Source of the DNA: Arthrobacter sp.
GTDB lineage: Bacteria; Actinomycetota; Actinomycetes; Actinomycetales; Micrococcaceae
Assembly: GCA_031277795.1 (NCBI GenBank)
Contig: JAITLQ010000018.1
Span: 434,001-498,000 of the forward strand
Length of the DNA: 64,000 bases
Reading direction: 5' to 3'
Part shown: piece after piece, positions 47,195 to 57,013 of the stretch
How the letters are laid out: each line of letters begins with the position of its first letter
Position numbering within the stretch: the stretch's first letter is position 1
Notes under the pieces: model-generated
Databases searched by the model: none
Told to the model about the DNA's origin: nothing
What the model saw: the letters and a program-made list of their open reading frames with translations, nothing else
Translations under genes and position numbers: made by a program

Positions 47195-49219
47195 GTGACG
47201 CTGCTTGAGGGGATTCACTCCCCGCGGGATCTGCGCTCCCTTGGGCGCGAGGAACTCGCGACCCTGGCGCAAGAGATCCGCGATTTCCTCATCTCTCACG
47301 TGGCCAGGACCGGCGGCCATTTGGGCCCCAACCTCGGCGTGGTCGAGCTGACGCTCGCCCTGCATCGCGTGTTTGATTCCCCGAACGACACCCTGGTTTT
47401 CGACACGGGGCACCAGTCCTACGTGCACAAGCTCGTGACGGGCCGGCAGGATTTCGACACGCTGCGGCACGAGGGGGGCCTGTCCGGTTACCCCTCGCGC
47501 GCCGAGTCGGAGCACGACGTCGTGGAGTCGAGCCACGCTTCGAGCTCGCTCGCGTGGGTGGACGGCATTTCGCGCGCCAGGGCGCTGGCGGGTCAGAAGG
47601 ACCGCTGGACGGTCGGCGTCATCGGGGACGGCGCCCTGACGGGTGGCATGGCCTGGGAGGCCCTCAACAACATCGCCGCGGATCCTGAGCGGCACGCCGT
47701 GATCGTCGTCAACGACAACGGCCGCTCGTACGCCCCCACGGTGGGTGGCCTGGCCCGCACCATGCAGGGCATCGCCGGTTCCTTCGGCCGGAAGCTGGAC
47801 CGGGTGCGCGTCTCGCGCCCGTACGAGGACACGATGCGCTTCCTCAAGCAGCGCCTCAAGGACGGCAACGCGTTCTCGCAGTTCACCTACAAGTCCCTCC
47901 ACGCCGCCAAGGCCGGAGTCAAGGACTGGTGGGCGCCGCAGGGGCTCTTCGCCGACCTCGGCATCAAGTACATCGGGCCGGTCGACGGGCACAATCAGTC
48001 CGAGGTCGAGGAGGCGCTGGCCGCCGCCAAGGCGTTCGGCGGCCCGGTGATCGTGCACGTCATCACGCAAAAGGGCCACGGCTACGCGCCGGCCCTCGCC
48101 GACGAGGACGACCAGTTCCACGCCGTGGGCGTCATCGATCCCGCCACGGGCAAGCCGCTCAAGGCCTCCTCCGGGCCCTCCTGGACGAGCGTCTTCGGCG
48201 AGGAGCTCGCCGACATCGCCGACGAGCGCCAGGACGTCGTCGGGATCACGGGCGCCATGCTCATCCCGGTCGGGCTCTCCGCGCTCAAGCGGCGCCACCC
48301 CGAGCGCGTCATCGACGTGGGCATCGCCGAGCAGCATGCCGTCGCCTCGGCGGCCGGGCTGGCCTTCGGCGGCTTCCACCCCGTCGTGGCGGTCTACGCC
48401 ACCTTCCTCAACCGTGCCTACGATCAGCTGCTCATGGACGTGGCGCTGCACCGCGCCGGCGTCACGTTCGTGCTCGACCGGGCCGGCGTGACCGGGCCCG
48501 ACGGCGCGAGCCACCACGGCATGTGGGACATGGCGCTGGTCCAGTCGATCCCCGGGCTGCACCTCGCCGCCCCGCGCGATCCGGCGCGCCTGCGCGAGCT
48601 GCTGCGCGAGTCGGTGCGGATCGCCGACGCGCCCAGCGTTCTGCGTTTCCCCAAAGGCACGGCCGGCGCCGACATCAACGCGATCGCGCGGACGGTGGAC
48701 GGGGTGGACGTCCTCGCCGACTCCGGCGAGGAGGAACCGGACGTCCTGCTCGTGGGGGTGGGCGCCTTCGCCGAACTCGCGCTGGACGTCGCGGCGCGGC
48801 TCAAGGATCAGGGCATCAGCTCCACCGTCGTGGATCCCCGCTGGGTGCTCCCCGTGGCCCGCTCGGTCATTGACATGGCCGATCGCCACCGCCTCGTCGT
48901 GACGCTGGAGGACGGCGTGCGCGCCGGCGGCGTCGGCTCGCGCCTGCGCCAGGAGATGCGAGCTGCCGGCGTCGACACGGGGCTCAACGAGGTCGGCCTG
49001 CCGGACGAGTTCCTCGACCACGGCACGCGCGAACAGGTGCTCGAGCGCGTGGGCGTCACGGCCCAGCAGATCACGCAGGACGTCGTGGCCCAGGTGCTCG
49101 GCACCAAGGTCCCGCGGGCCAGGCCGGCCGGTCAGCGCGCCGCCACCGGCGCCCTGCCCGTCGTCCCGCTCTTCCCCCCGGCCCCCGCGGCCGGCACCGC
49201 CCCGGACACCGAGGCGTGA
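47195..49219 (+). CDS. dxs: 1-deoxy-D-xylulose-5-phosphate synthase
   Basis: 674 aa thiamin-diphosphate enzyme joining pyruvate and glyceraldehyde 3-phosphate, first step of the MEP isoprenoid pathway. Motifs: TGGHLGPNLGVVELTLALH, GDGALTGGMAWEALNN (TPP-binding GDG), VDGHNQSEVEEAL and DVGIAEQHAV (catalytic Glu). The C-terminal about 40 residues are Pro/Ala-rich beyond usual. GTG at 47195 has GGAAGGA 10 bases upstream and TAAGAT -10 at 47153-47158. Its stop overlaps the DUF402 start by GTGA. Confidence 0.96.
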   Translation: MTLLEGIHSPRDLRSLGREELATLAQEIRDFLISHVARTGGHLGPNLGVVELTLALHRVFDSPNDTLVFDTGHQSYVHKLVTGRQDFDTLRHEGGLSGYPSRAESEHDVVESSHASSSLAWVDGISRARALAGQKDRWTVGVIGDGALTGGMAWEALNNIAADPERHAVIVVNDNGRSYAPTVGGLARTMQGIAGSFGRKLDRVRVSRPYEDTMRFLKQRLKDGNAFSQFTYKSLHAAKAGVKDWWAPQGLFADLGIKYIGPVDGHNQSEVEEALAAAKAFGGPVIVHVITQKGHGYAPALADEDDQFHAVGVIDPATGKPLKASSGPSWTSVFGEELADIADERQDVVGITGAMLIPVGLSALKRRHPERVIDVGIAEQHAVASAAGLAFGGFHPVVAVYATFLNRAYDQLLMDVALHRAGVTFVLDRAGVTGPDGASHHGMWDMALVQSIPGLHLAAPRDPARLRELLRESVRIADAPSVLRFPKGTAGADINAIARTVDGVDVLADSGEEEPDVLLVGVGAFAELALDVAARLKDQGISSTVVDPRWVLPVARSVIDMADRHRLVVTLEDGVRAGGVGSRLRQEMRAAGVDTGLNEVGLPDEFLDHGTREQVLERVGVTAQQITQDVVAQVLGTKVPRARPAGQRAATGALPVVPLFPPAPAAGTAPDTEA

Positions 49220-49797
49220 GCGCGCCGCAGGGGCTGCCGAGACGCCCGCTGAGCTTCACCCCCGGCGAGACCGTGGTGACGCGCGCCTGGAAGTACGACG
49301 GTCAGGCTCACTGGGTGGTCCCCGGGATCGCCCTCGGATCGGACGAGCACGGCGAGTGGATCTACCAGCCGGCCGGCAGCTTCATCGCGCGGCCCGGCAT
49401 GGCGTTCTTCGCCCACTCGGACGCCGTGACGCTGTCCCCGGCCTCGGGGGAGTGGCTCGCGACCTTTCACTCGGGGGAGGACCGCAATGGGCTCTTGCTC
49501 TACATCGACCTCTCCACCGAGATCGGGTGGGCGCCGCTTGGCCCCAAGGGCCACGAGCTGCACTCCATCGACATGGACCTCGATGTGGTGCAGCGAACGG
49601 GCCGCGGCCTCTACCTCGACGACGAGGACGAGTTCCTCGAGCACCAGGTGGCCTTCGGCTACCCGGCCGAGCTCACGGCGGCCATCGAGGCGGAGGCCCA
49701 CGCGCTCCTGGCGCGGGTCGCCGCGCGGCAGGCGCCCTTCGACGGCGCCGCCGTGAGCCGTTTCGATCAGGGCCGCGCCCTGCTCGAGGCCTCCTGA
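49216..49797 (+). CDS. DUF402/FomD-like protein
   Basis: 193 aa. Core WKYDGQAHWVVPG, LLLYIDLSTEI, HSIDMDLDVVQRTGRGLYLDDEDEF matches DUF402, the FomD-like fold; characterised members hydrolyse nucleotide phosphates using acidic metal ligands, which fit the DMDLD and DDEDEF stretches. Substrate unknown. GTG start overlaps the dxs stop, so it is co-translated. Confidence 0.8.
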   Translation: MSAPQGLPRRPLSFTPGETVVTRAWKYDGQAHWVVPGIALGSDEHGEWIYQPAGSFIARPGMAFFAHSDAVTLSPASGEWLATFHSGEDRNGLLLYIDLSTEIGWAPLGPKGHELHSIDMDLDVVQRTGRGLYLDDEDEFLEHQVAFGYPAELTAAIEAEAHALLARVAARQAPFDGAAVSRFDQGRALLEAS

Positions 49798-49837
49798 GCC
49801 CCACCCCACCCCACCTTCACCGAAAGGCGCTTCCGCG

Positions 49838-50431
49838 ATGCCCATCCTGCGCAGCTACCGCACCGACGAGGACGGCCAGCTCTCCTTCCGCGAGGCCTGG
49901 TACGACGAGGAGGTGGCGCAGTTTGTCATCAACCGCGGCCCCGTCGGCCACCTGTCCGAGACCCCCGTGGTGGAGGACGACGTCACCCCCGAGGCGGGGG
50001 AGGCGCTGCTCGAGGCCTTTGCCGAGGCCTGCCAGGAGGACGGCTACCGCGAGCTGGGCGTCGAGGAGCAGTCCTGGCTCTACGTGCGCTTCCCCTCCAA
50101 GACGGCCGGCGGCTCGCCCCGCGAGCACAGCCTGCGCGATGCCGTGGTGGGCGGCCTGACCGGCCATCTCGCCTGGCGCGGGCTCGGCACGGTGGAGGGC
50201 GCGGTCTTCGGGCCCCAGCGCCTCACCATCGCCGTCCTCACCCCCGAGCCCAAGGGCGCGCTCAAGGCCACGATCTCGTGCCTGCGCGAGGTGGCGAAGT
50301 CGGATCTCACGAAGGCCGTCATCGCGGTGGCCCCCGGCGCAGAGCCGCGGGCGGCCAAGATCAAGCACCCGCTCCCGGCCAAGGGCGACTTCCCCGTCGA
50401 CGACGCGCCGGAGGCCGCGGCACAGGGCTAG
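49838..50431 (+). CDS. Conserved hypothetical protein in the dxs operon
   Basis: 197 aa soluble acidic protein (MPILRSYRTDEDGQLSFREA). No family recognised. A middle part (about 65-160) alternates strand and helix: SWLYVRFPS, HSLRDAVVGGLTG, LTIAVLTPEP. AAAGG is about 12 bases before the ATG. It follows DUF402 by 40 bases with no terminator. Function unknown. Confidence 0.65.
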   Translation: MPILRSYRTDEDGQLSFREAWYDEEVAQFVINRGPVGHLSETPVVEDDVTPEAGEALLEAFAEACQEDGYRELGVEEQSWLYVRFPSKTAGGSPREHSLRDAVVGGLTGHLAWRGLGTVEGAVFGPQRLTIAVLTPEPKGALKATISCLREVAKSDLTKAVIAVAPGAEPRAAKIKHPLPAKGDFPVDDAPEAAAQG

Positions 50432-50492
50432 CCCCCGGACCGTGTGCCCGCCAGGGCGCACGGGACGCCCGCGGCCTGGCTAGGCTGGAGCC

Positions 50493-51476
50493 ATGAGCGA
50501 GAAGAACTATGTGCACCTTGGCAAGAGCGGCCTCGTGGTCTCCGAGGTGGGCCTCGGGTGCAACAACCTTGGCCGGCCAGGCACCGCCACCCTGAGCCAG
50601 GCGGGCACGGACGCCGTGGTCCACGCCGCCATCGAGGCCGGCGTGACCCTTTTCGACACCGCAGACATGTACGGCGCCGAGCCCGGCCTGTCCGAGACGC
50701 GTCTGGGCGCCGCCCTCGTGGGCCGCCGCGACGAGGTCGTCGTCGCCACGAAGTTCGGCCTGCCCGCCGGCAACGCCAACGGCCGCGACTTCGGCGCCCG
50801 CGGCTCGCGGCGCTACATCATGCAGGCCGTCGAGGCCTCCCTCACGCGCCTGCGCACCGATTACATCGACCTCTACCAGTTCCACACCCCGGATCCGGGC
50901 ACCCCCATCGAGGAGACACTCGCGGCGCTCGACACCCTCGTGCGGCAGGGGAAGGTGCGCTACATCGGCCACTCGAACCGCGCGGGCTGGCAGATCGCCG
51001 AGGCCGAATTTGTGGCCCGCGAGCTCGGCACCGAGCGCTTCGTCAGCGCGCAGAACCACTACAACCTGCTCGATCGACGGGCGGAGCTGGAGGTGCTCCC
51101 CGCCGCCCGGGCGTACGGGCTCGGCGTCCTGCCGTACTTCCCGCTCGCCAACGGCCTGCTCACCGGCAAGTACTCCACCGGCGTGGCGCCGGAGGGATCG
51201 CGCCTGACCCACTCGCGCACCGAGTACCTCAAGAACGCAGACTTCGAGCAGCTGCGCGCCTTCGGCGACTTCGCGGCCCAGCGGGGCCTGAACGAGATCA
51301 CCGTGGCCTTCTCGTGGCTGCTCGCCCAGGCACCCGTCGCCTCCGTCATCGCCGGTGCCACGCGCCCCGAACAGATACGCCAGAACGCCACGGCCGGCGC
51401 GTGGCGCCCCAGCGCCGAGGACCTCGCGCAGCTCGATGCGATCTTCCAGCCGGCCGCCAAGATCGCGCTCTTCTGA
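50493..51476 (+). CDS. Aldo/keto reductase
   Basis: 327 aa NADPH-dependent (beta/alpha)8 oxidoreductase. Catalytic tetrad: Asp and Tyr in FDTADMYG, Lys in VVATKFG, His in LYQFHTPD. The N-terminus [17 protein letters not shown] is typical of the Tas/YdhF-type subgroup; substrate unknown. TAGGCT lies 6-7 bases before the ATG, so the mRNA may be leaderless. Followed directly by an 18-bp palindrome. Confidence 0.94.
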   Translation: MSEKNYVHLGKSGLVVSEVGLGCNNLGRPGTATLSQAGTDAVVHAAIEAGVTLFDTADMYGAEPGLSETRLGAALVGRRDEVVVATKFGLPAGNANGRDFGARGSRRYIMQAVEASLTRLRTDYIDLYQFHTPDPGTPIEETLAALDTLVRQGKVRYIGHSNRAGWQIAEAEFVARELGTERFVSAQNHYNLLDRRAELEVLPAARAYGLGVLPYFPLANGLLTGKYSTGVAPEGSRLTHSRTEYLKNADFEQLRAFGDFAAQRGLNEITVAFSWLLAQAPVASVIAGATRPEQIRQNATAGAWRPSAEDLAQLDAIFQPAAKIALF

Positions 51477-51494
51477 GGCGGGCGGCCGCCCGCC
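51477..51494. repeat. 18-bp perfect palindrome after the reductase gene
   Basis: GGCGGGCGGCCGCCCGCC begins on the base after the stop codon. As RNA it would form a tight stem; a second GC hairpin (51514-51520 with 51532-51538) follows. Probably the transcription end. Confidence 0.75.
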
Positions 51495-51718
51495 CCCAGG
51501 GACGTTCCCGCCTCGCCCCGTGCCCGTGGTGCGGGGCGGGGCGCCCCGGCCACCCGACGTCGGGCAATTCACAGCCCGCGGCGTGCCGACACGCACCCCG
51601 ATGGTCACGGTCGGGTTACGGCCGGCCGCTAGAGTGGCGAGGGCCGGCGTCTCTCTTCCCCCGACCCGCCGCACCATGGTGTCGCGCGCCGGCGACCGGT
51701 GCGGGAGTGTGGCCCCCC

Positions 51719-52474
51719 ATGATCAGATTCGACCATGTCACCAAGGTCTACGACGCCCCGGACAAACCGGCGCTGAACGACGTCGACCTCGAGGTGGACC
51801 GCGGCGACTTCGCCTTCCTCGTGGGTGCCTCCGGCTCCGGTAAGTCGACCTTCATCCGCCTGGTGCTGCGCGAGGAACGCGCCACGCGCGGTGCCGTGCA
51901 CGTCGCCGGAACCAACGTCGACGCGCTCGCCTCGTGGAAGGTGCCGCGCCTGCGCCGCAACATCGGCGTGGTGTTCCAGGACTTCCGCTTGCTGCCGCAG
52001 AAGACCGTGTTCGCCAACGTCGCCTTCGCCATGCAGGTGATCGGGAAGTCGCGGGCCATGATCAGGGAGACGGTCCCGCAGGTCCTGGCCACCGTGGGCC
52101 TGGACGGCAAGGCGAACCGCTTGCCCCACGAGCTCTCCGGCGGCGAGCAGCAGCGCGTGGCCATCGCCCGCGCCGTCGTCAACCGCCCGGCGATCCTGTT
52201 GGCGGACGAGCCCACCGGCAACCTGGACCCGGAGACGAGCCGCGGGATCATGGAGATCCTCGAGACGATCAACCAGAACGGCACCACCGTGGTCATGGCC
52301 ACCCACGACGACGAGATCGTCAACCGGATGCGCAAGCGCGTGATCGAGCTCGATCACGGCCGCGTCATCCGCGACGAGCGCGGCGGCGAGTACCACGCGG
52401 TGGGGGACCGGCTCGTGCTACCGAGCGCCGGCCAGGCCATCGCCCCGTTCGACTCCGAGGAGGATGAGCTGTGA
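51719..52474 (+). CDS. ftsE: Cell division ATP-binding protein FtsE
   Basis: 251 aa ABC ATPase. Walker [15 protein letters not shown], signature [18 protein letters not shown], Walker [16 protein letters not shown]. Starts [14 protein letters not shown]. The region 51477-51718 before it has hairpins but no clear RBS (GGGAG about 14 bases up). It pairs with FtsX (GTGA overlap) to control a periplasmic/cell-wall hydrolase, here the M23 protein at 53463. Confidence 0.96.
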   Translation: MIRFDHVTKVYDAPDKPALNDVDLEVDRGDFAFLVGASGSGKSTFIRLVLREERATRGAVHVAGTNVDALASWKVPRLRRNIGVVFQDFRLLPQKTVFANVAFAMQVIGKSRAMIRETVPQVLATVGLDGKANRLPHELSGGEQQRVAIARAVVNRPAILLADEPTGNLDPETSRGIMEILETINQNGTTVVMATHDDEIVNRMRKRVIELDHGRVIRDERGGEYHAVGDRLVLPSAGQAIAPFDSEEDEL

Positions 52475-53403
52475 AGCTCTCGTTCATGCTCTCCGAGATC
52501 GCCTCGGGCCTGCGTCGCAACCTCTCGATGGTGGTCTCGGTCATCCTCGTCACCTTCGTCTCGCTCACCTTCGTCGGTTCGGCCGCGCTGTTGCAGGCCC
52601 AGGTGGGGAAGATGAAGGGCTATTGGTACGACAAGGTGCAGGTGGCCATCTACCTGTGTTCGCCGAGCCCGGAGACGACCCACTGCACCGCGGGGACGGA
52701 CGGCAATTACCTCGCCGCCACCGAGGAACAGACCAAGGGCATCGAGGCGGTCCTGAACTCCGCCGAGCTCAAGCCGTACATCGAGAGCTGGGAGTACGAG
52801 TCGGTCCAGGACGCGTACAAGAACTTCCAGGAGCAGTACGGCAATCGCTCCATGGCGGAGTCGGTCAAGCCGGAGCAGCTGCCCGCCTCCTTCCGCGTGA
52901 AGCTGGTGGACCCGGAGAAGTACGACGTGATCAACGAGCGCTTCTCCTCCCTCCCCGGCGTCGACACGGTGCTTGATCAGCGCCAGTACCTCAACACGGT
53001 CTTCGGCGTCATCAACACGGCCTCGCTCGTGGCCGTCATCATCGCCGTGGTGATGCTCGTGTGCGCCGTGCTGCTGGTGGCGACAACCATCCGGCTTTCG
53101 GCCTTCACCCGGCGAAGGGAGACCGGCATCATGCGCCTGGTCGGCGCCTCGAAGTCGGTGATTCAAACGCCCTTCGTGCTCGAGGGAGTGCTCGCGGCGG
53201 CGATCGGCGCCGTCCTCGCCTCCGGCGTGCTGTGGGCCGTGCTCCAATTTGTGGTCCAGGATCGCCTGGCGCAGCAGAACCTCAGCATGGCCTTCATCGA
53301 TCCGAGCGAGATGCTGTGGGTGGGTCCCGGCCTGTTGTTGCTCGGGATCCTCCTGGCGTGGGGCTCGTCCCTGCTAACCTTGAGGCGCTACCTGAAGGTC
53401 TGA
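52471..53403 (+). CDS. ftsX: Cell division protein FtsX
   Basis: 310 aa. One N-terminal helix (about 20-45), a large extracytoplasmic domain (about 45-170, with a [10 protein letters not shown] insert that could form a disulfide), then three C-terminal helices (about 175-205, 228-255, 272-300). GTG start with GAGGAGG upstream, overlapping the ftsE stop. FtsX passes the ATPase signal of FtsE across the membrane to a cell-wall hydrolase. Confidence 0.95.
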   Translation: MKLSFMLSEIASGLRRNLSMVVSVILVTFVSLTFVGSAALLQAQVGKMKGYWYDKVQVAIYLCSPSPETTHCTAGTDGNYLAATEEQTKGIEAVLNSAELKPYIESWEYESVQDAYKNFQEQYGNRSMAESVKPEQLPASFRVKLVDPEKYDVINERFSSLPGVDTVLDQRQYLNTVFGVINTASLVAVIIAVVMLVCAVLLVATTIRLSAFTRRRETGIMRLVGASKSVIQTPFVLEGVLAAAIGAVLASGVLWAVLQFVVQDRLAQQNLSMAFIDPSEMLWVGPGLLLLGILLAWGSSLLTLRRYLKV

Positions 53404-53462
53404 CCCCGTCCAGGCAGTATCCCGAGTTCGCCGCTGTCGAGCCGGGGGAAAGGAAGCACCCT

Positions 53463-54917
53463 GTGAGTGAGAAAATCCACCGTTCCTTGGGCCGTGCCGT
53501 CCTGACGGGCGCCCTCGTGAGCTTCTTGGGGCTTGGGCTGGGCGTGGCGCCAGTGCACGCCGACAAGCTTGATGACCAGAAGGACAAGATCGAGCAGCAG
53601 ATTCAGGGCTCCGAGGAGGACCTCGAGGATCTGAATTCGACGCTCGATGCCGCCGCGAAGAAGCTCAAGGAGTACCAGGCCAAGCTCCCGGCCGCCCAGC
53701 AGCGCCTCGCCGCCGCCGAGTCGGCCGTGAGCGCAGCGCGCTCCCAGGTCGAGGCCCTCCAGAGTCGCCTCTCCGACGCGCAGGCCTCGCGCACCGAGCT
53801 CTCGGACGCCCGCGCCCAGCGCGCACAGGAGGGCACCGACTCGCAGGCGATCGTGGGGCAGATCGCCGCCAATGCGTATCGCAGCGGCGGCGGCAGCGCC
53901 GTGGGCAGCAACCTGGACGTCCTCTTCTCCGGCGAGGACCCGCAGGCGGTGGCTGGATCGCTCGAGCTGGCCAGCCGCGTCATGCAGGCGCAGAACAAGA
54001 CCATGAGTTCCCTGCGCGAGCAGCAGGCCCAGGACGCCAACGACGCCGCCCGCCTCAAGGCGGTCGAGGAGCAGATCGCCGATCTGAAGCAGCAGGCCGA
54101 CGAGGCGCTGAGCCAGCAAAAGAGCGCCCGCGATGCCGCACAGGCCGCCAAGGACGAGGTCGATCAGATCCTCGCCGACACCGCCTCGGCGCAGTCGGAG
54201 CTGAAGACCCAGATCACCGATGTCCAGGGCAAGCTGCAGCAGCAGAAGAAGGACCAGGCCGACATCAACGCGCAGATCAAGGCGCGGCAGGAGAAGCTCA
54301 AGAAGGAAGCCGAGGAGCGGGCCAAGAAGGCCGCCGCCGAGGCGGCCGCCAAGCGCAAGGCGGCCCAGGCAGCGGCGAAGAAGAAGGCCGCCAACGCCGC
54401 CAAGCTCGCGGCGGCGGCCGATGCCGCCGAGTCCGCAGCGACTGCAGCCAAGGACGACGCCACGCCGTCCTCGAACTTCAACGAGTCATCGTGGGGGCTC
54501 ATCGTCCCCGCCGATCCGAGCGGTCACATCACCTCGGGTTACGGCTGGCGCCCCACGCCGGCCGGCACGATCGACTACGGCGGAGCCGGCGGCTATGTTC
54601 ACGCCGGCCTCGACTGGGGCTTCGGCGGGCGCTGCGGCCTGCCGATCCGGGCCGCGGCCGCCGGCACCGTTGAGTGGGCCGGATGGAAGGGCACGCACGG
54701 CCAGATCGTGTCGATCGACCACAAGATCACCAAGGGCCACGCCCTGACCACGAACTACAACCACATGTCCAAGGTGGCGGTCAGCGTGGGCCAGAAGGTC
54801 AAGCAGGGTCAGGTCATCGGCTACGTGGGCACGACCGGCAACTCGACCGGTTGCCACCTGCACTTCGAGACGGTGGTGGACGGCGCCACCGTCAACCCGG
54901 CCGGCCTGCTTCCCTAG
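53463..54917 (+). CDS. M23 (LytM) peptidoglycan endopeptidase with coiled coil
   Basis: 484 aa. GTG start with AAAGGA about 9 bases upstream. Signal peptide ([23 protein letters not shown]); a long coiled coil (about 35-330) rich in Lys/Ala/Gln; then the LytM domain (about 370-484) with zinc ligands in VHAGLDWG (HxxxD) and GCHLHFE (HxH). Organisation of EnvC/RipC-like hydrolases, which the FtsEX complex activates. Here all motif residues are present, so it should be catalytic, not an EnvC-like activator. It follows ftsX by 59 bases. Confidence 0.93.
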   Translation: MSEKIHRSLGRAVLTGALVSFLGLGLGVAPVHADKLDDQKDKIEQQIQGSEEDLEDLNSTLDAAAKKLKEYQAKLPAAQQRLAAAESAVSAARSQVEALQSRLSDAQASRTELSDARAQRAQEGTDSQAIVGQIAANAYRSGGGSAVGSNLDVLFSGEDPQAVAGSLELASRVMQAQNKTMSSLREQQAQDANDAARLKAVEEQIADLKQQADEALSQQKSARDAAQAAKDEVDQILADTASAQSELKTQITDVQGKLQQQKKDQADINAQIKARQEKLKKEAEERAKKAAAEAAAKRKAAQAAAKKKAANAAKLAAAADAAESAATAAKDDATPSSNFNESSWGLIVPADPSGHITSGYGWRPTPAGTIDYGGAGGYVHAGLDWGFGGRCGLPIRAAAAGTVEWAGWKGTHGQIVSIDHKITKGHALTTNYNHMSKVAVSVGQKVKQGQVIGYVGTTGNSTGCHLHFETVVDGATVNPAGLLP

Positions 54918-54939
54918 GGCGAGGCGGCAAGCCAGTGCT

Positions 54940-54979
54940 CGACGGCGGCGGCGCACCGAAGGGTGCGCCGCCGCCGTCG
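54940..54979 (+). terminator. Terminator of the ftsEX-M23 operon
   Basis: Perfect 18-bp stem (54940-54957 with 54962-54979), loop GAAG, 22 bases past the stop. Confidence 0.85.
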
Positions 54980-55101
54980 TGCTGTGGGTGGGTTGGCGCC
55001 CGGGGCCGTCTGGCGCGGCACGGCCGGACGGGGCGCCCGCGTGAGTAGGATGGATGCTTCCGCGCAGTGCGCGGAGGACATGGTGGGAGAGGAGGTAAAC
55101 C

Positions 55102-55596
55102 ATGGCAAAGAAGAAGATGGACGACTCGCGCAACAAGGTCGTCGCCAGCAACCGCAAGGCGCGTCACGACTACACGCTGCTGGATGAATACGAGGCGGGC
55201 ATGGTGCTCACGGGCACCGAGGTGAAGTCGCTGCGCGAGGGCAAGGCCTCGCTCATCGACGGCTTCTGCACGTTCTACCGGGACGAGCTCTACGTCGAGG
55301 CGATCTACATTCCCGAGTACCTCAACGGCTCGTGGACGAATCACGCGGCGCGGCGCCGGCGCAAGCTGCTGCTGCACCGCGAGGAACTGAACAAGATCCA
55401 GCGCAAGTCGGAGGAATCCGGCCTGACGATCGTGCCGCTCTCGCTGTACTTTAAGGACGGCAGGGCCAAGCTGCAGATCGCGGTGGCCCGGGGCAATCGC
55501 GAGTACGACAAGCGCCAGGTTCTGCGCGAGAAGCAGGACAACCGCGAGGCCCAGCGGGCCATGCGGGCGCGCAACCGCGGCGCCGACGTCGACTGA
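55102..55596 (+). CDS. smpB: SsrA-binding protein
   Basis: 164 aa; carries tmRNA to stalled ribosomes. Begins MAKKKMDDSRNKVVASNRKA, with EVKSLREGKASLIDGF, a conserved YNHARRRRKLLLHR-like segment (WTNHAARRRRKLLLH) and the basic tail RAMRARNRGAD. GAGGAGG before the ATG; TAGGAT at 55046-55051 is the likely -10. It lies just upstream of ssrA. Confidence 0.96.
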   Translation: MAKKKMDDSRNKVVASNRKARHDYTLLDEYEAGMVLTGTEVKSLREGKASLIDGFCTFYRDELYVEAIYIPEYLNGSWTNHAARRRRKLLLHREELNKIQRKSEESGLTIVPLSLYFKDGRAKLQIAVARGNREYDKRQVLREKQDNREAQRAMRARNRGADVD

Positions 55597-55641
55597 ACGC
55601 CGGGGCCGGCTGCACGCCGTGCGGACCGCACCGCGCCACGG

Positions 55642-55668
55642 GGAATGAACCGTGGGGGAGCGGGGGTT
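55642..55668 (+). promoter_or_regulatory. Candidate SigR-type promoter of ssrA
   Basis: GGAAT at 55642-55646 (preceded by G), 19 bases, GTT at 55666-55668. TATACT at 55668-55673 is an overlapping housekeeping -10. The transcript would begin about 60 bases before the mature 5' end. Confidence 0.6.
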
Positions 55669-55740
55669 ATACTCTTTGTATCGCGCGGCTGGTCCGGGCG
55701 GATGAGTTCCCTTCCTGGAAGGGTCTTGGAAATTCAATAC

Positions 55741-56116
55741 GGGGATGATCGGTTTCGACGATGTGAGTCGCGACAGGGGAAGCGGGCCAAGGATGCAGAG
55801 TCATCTTGTGAACGCTCTCTGCAAACCAATAAGTGCCGAATCCAAGCGCACTGACTTCGCTCTCGCTGCCTGATTGCAGCCAGACGGTCCGTTAGCCCTC
55901 CGCTGCTATCGCGGGGGATGCTAGCGTCAGCTAGATAGCCACTGCTGAGTACCTGCGTCGCAGGGGTGCTCGGGACTTTTTCTGCGACTGTGCCCGGAAG
56001 TACGAGCCACTTGTCCAAGTGATGGCTCTTGGGGCAGAGAAACTTCCTTTTGGACTGCGCCCGGAGAAGACCTGGCAACACCACATCGGACGGGGGTTCA
56101 ATTCCCCCCATCTCCA
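55741..56116 (+). ncRNA. ssrA: tmRNA (transfer-messenger RNA)
   Basis: 376-base RNA. The 5' end GGGGATG pairs with CATCTCC at 56109-56115 to form a 7-bp acceptor stem with one G.U; the discriminator is A56116 and CCA is not encoded. The T arm with GGGTTCAATTCCC is intact. The tag reading frame is at 55835-55873 with resume codon GCC and stop TGA: AESKRTDFALAA. The end matches the usual actinobacterial tag ending (ALAA), recognised by Clp proteases. Confidence 0.96.
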
Positions 56117-56127
56117 CTTCCCGTAGC

Positions 56128-56165
56128 CGAAGGGCCCCGGATCCTCACGGATTCGGGGCCCTTCG
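56128..56165 (+). terminator. Terminator of ssrA
   Basis: 17-bp stem with one G.U (56128-56144 with 56149-56165), loop TCAC. Confidence 0.85.
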
Positions 56166-56249
56166 TGTTGTCTGGGCACCTGCGTCCCGGGCCCGCGTCC
56201 GGCGAGGCTTGCGGGGGGCGCGCCCTGAGCCCGTGATGGAATGGTGTCC

Positions 56250-56423
56250 ATGAACCCCTCGCGCGGCACGCTTCGCACCATCCTGCCGGTGATCCTCGGC
56301 TTCGCGCTGCTCGGCGCGGCCCTGTACATGTTCAGATTCCAGACGGCGATCGCCGGCATCCTCGGGGTCTTGGGCATCCTCGTGCTGGCCCTGAACCTGC
56401 TCTTCTCGCGGCGCGAGCGCTGA
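56250..56423 (+). CDS. Small two-helix membrane protein
   Basis: 57 aa, MNPSRGTLRTI then two hydrophobic segments (about 12-29 and 32-51) and a basic end FSRRER. GGAATGG is 6 bases before the ATG at 56250; an ATG at 56241 is in frame. Ends 2 bases before the HutD gene. Family unknown. Confidence 0.65.
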   Translation: MNPSRGTLRTILPVILGFALLGAALYMFRFQTAIAGILGVLGILVLALNLLFSRRER

Positions 56424-56425
56424 GC

Positions 56426-57013
56426 GTGGGCCTTGAACCCTCCGGGCCGCGCGTGATCGTGCCCTTCCGCACGCTCAAGGCCCAGCCGTGGGCGAACGGC
56501 GCGGGTGCCACCACCGAGCTGCTCTCGTACACCGCCTCGCAGGATCTCGCGGAGGGCCTGGCGCCCTTTCGCCTGAGCATTGCCGCCCTCGACCACCCGG
56601 CGGAGTTCTCGCTCCTTCCCGGGGTCGATCGCACGTTCACGCCGGTGGGTTCGGCGGTGCGCCTGGCCGTGGATGGCCGGCTCCACACCGTGGAGGATGG
56701 CGCCTCCCTGGGCTTCCCCGGCGAGGCCGAGGTGGAGATCACCGACCTGGCCCACGGCTGCTTTGCCGTGAACCTCATGAGCCGCCGCGGAGGCGGGCGC
56801 CCAGCCCCGACGGCCGGCGTGGTGCCCGCAGCGGCCGAGCGGGGCACACCGGCGGGTCCCGCCGAGCCGCTGCTGTGGGTCAACCTCGAGCAGGGCGCGG
56901 GCCGCTTCGACCTCATGCAGGGACCGCTGGGCACGGGGAGGGCGCTTGGCGTCTACGCCCCTTCAGCCGGGCTAGCGTCCCCCGAGCGCAAGCCCCAGCG
57001 CCGCCGCACCTAA
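56426..57013 (+). CDS. HutD/Ves family protein
   Basis: 195 aa cupin-like. PFRTLKAQPWANGAGATTEL is the HutD signature, followed by FRLSIAALDHPAEFSLLPGVDRTF and GFPGEAEVEITDL. HutD proteins are linked to histidine use in other bacteria, but no hut gene is here. GTG start 2 bases after the small membrane gene. The tail runs 42 bases into the opposite-strand crcB gene, so the last residues may be non-conserved. Confidence 0.82.
   Translation: MGLEPSGPRVIVPFRTLKAQPWANGAGATTELLSYTASQDLAEGLAPFRLSIAALDHPAEFSLLPGVDRTFTPVGSAVRLAVDGRLHTVEDGASLGFPGEAEVEITDLAHGCFAVNLMSRRGGGRPAPTAGVVPAAAERGTPAGPAEPLLWVNLEQGAGRFDLMQGPLGTGRALGVYAPSAGLASPERKPQRRRT

Noticed and set aside
55642-55673. Treating only TATACT as the ssrA promoter
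   Set aside because: No convincing -35 stands 16-19 bases upstream, while GGAAT-N19-GTT is present; both are kept as alternatives.
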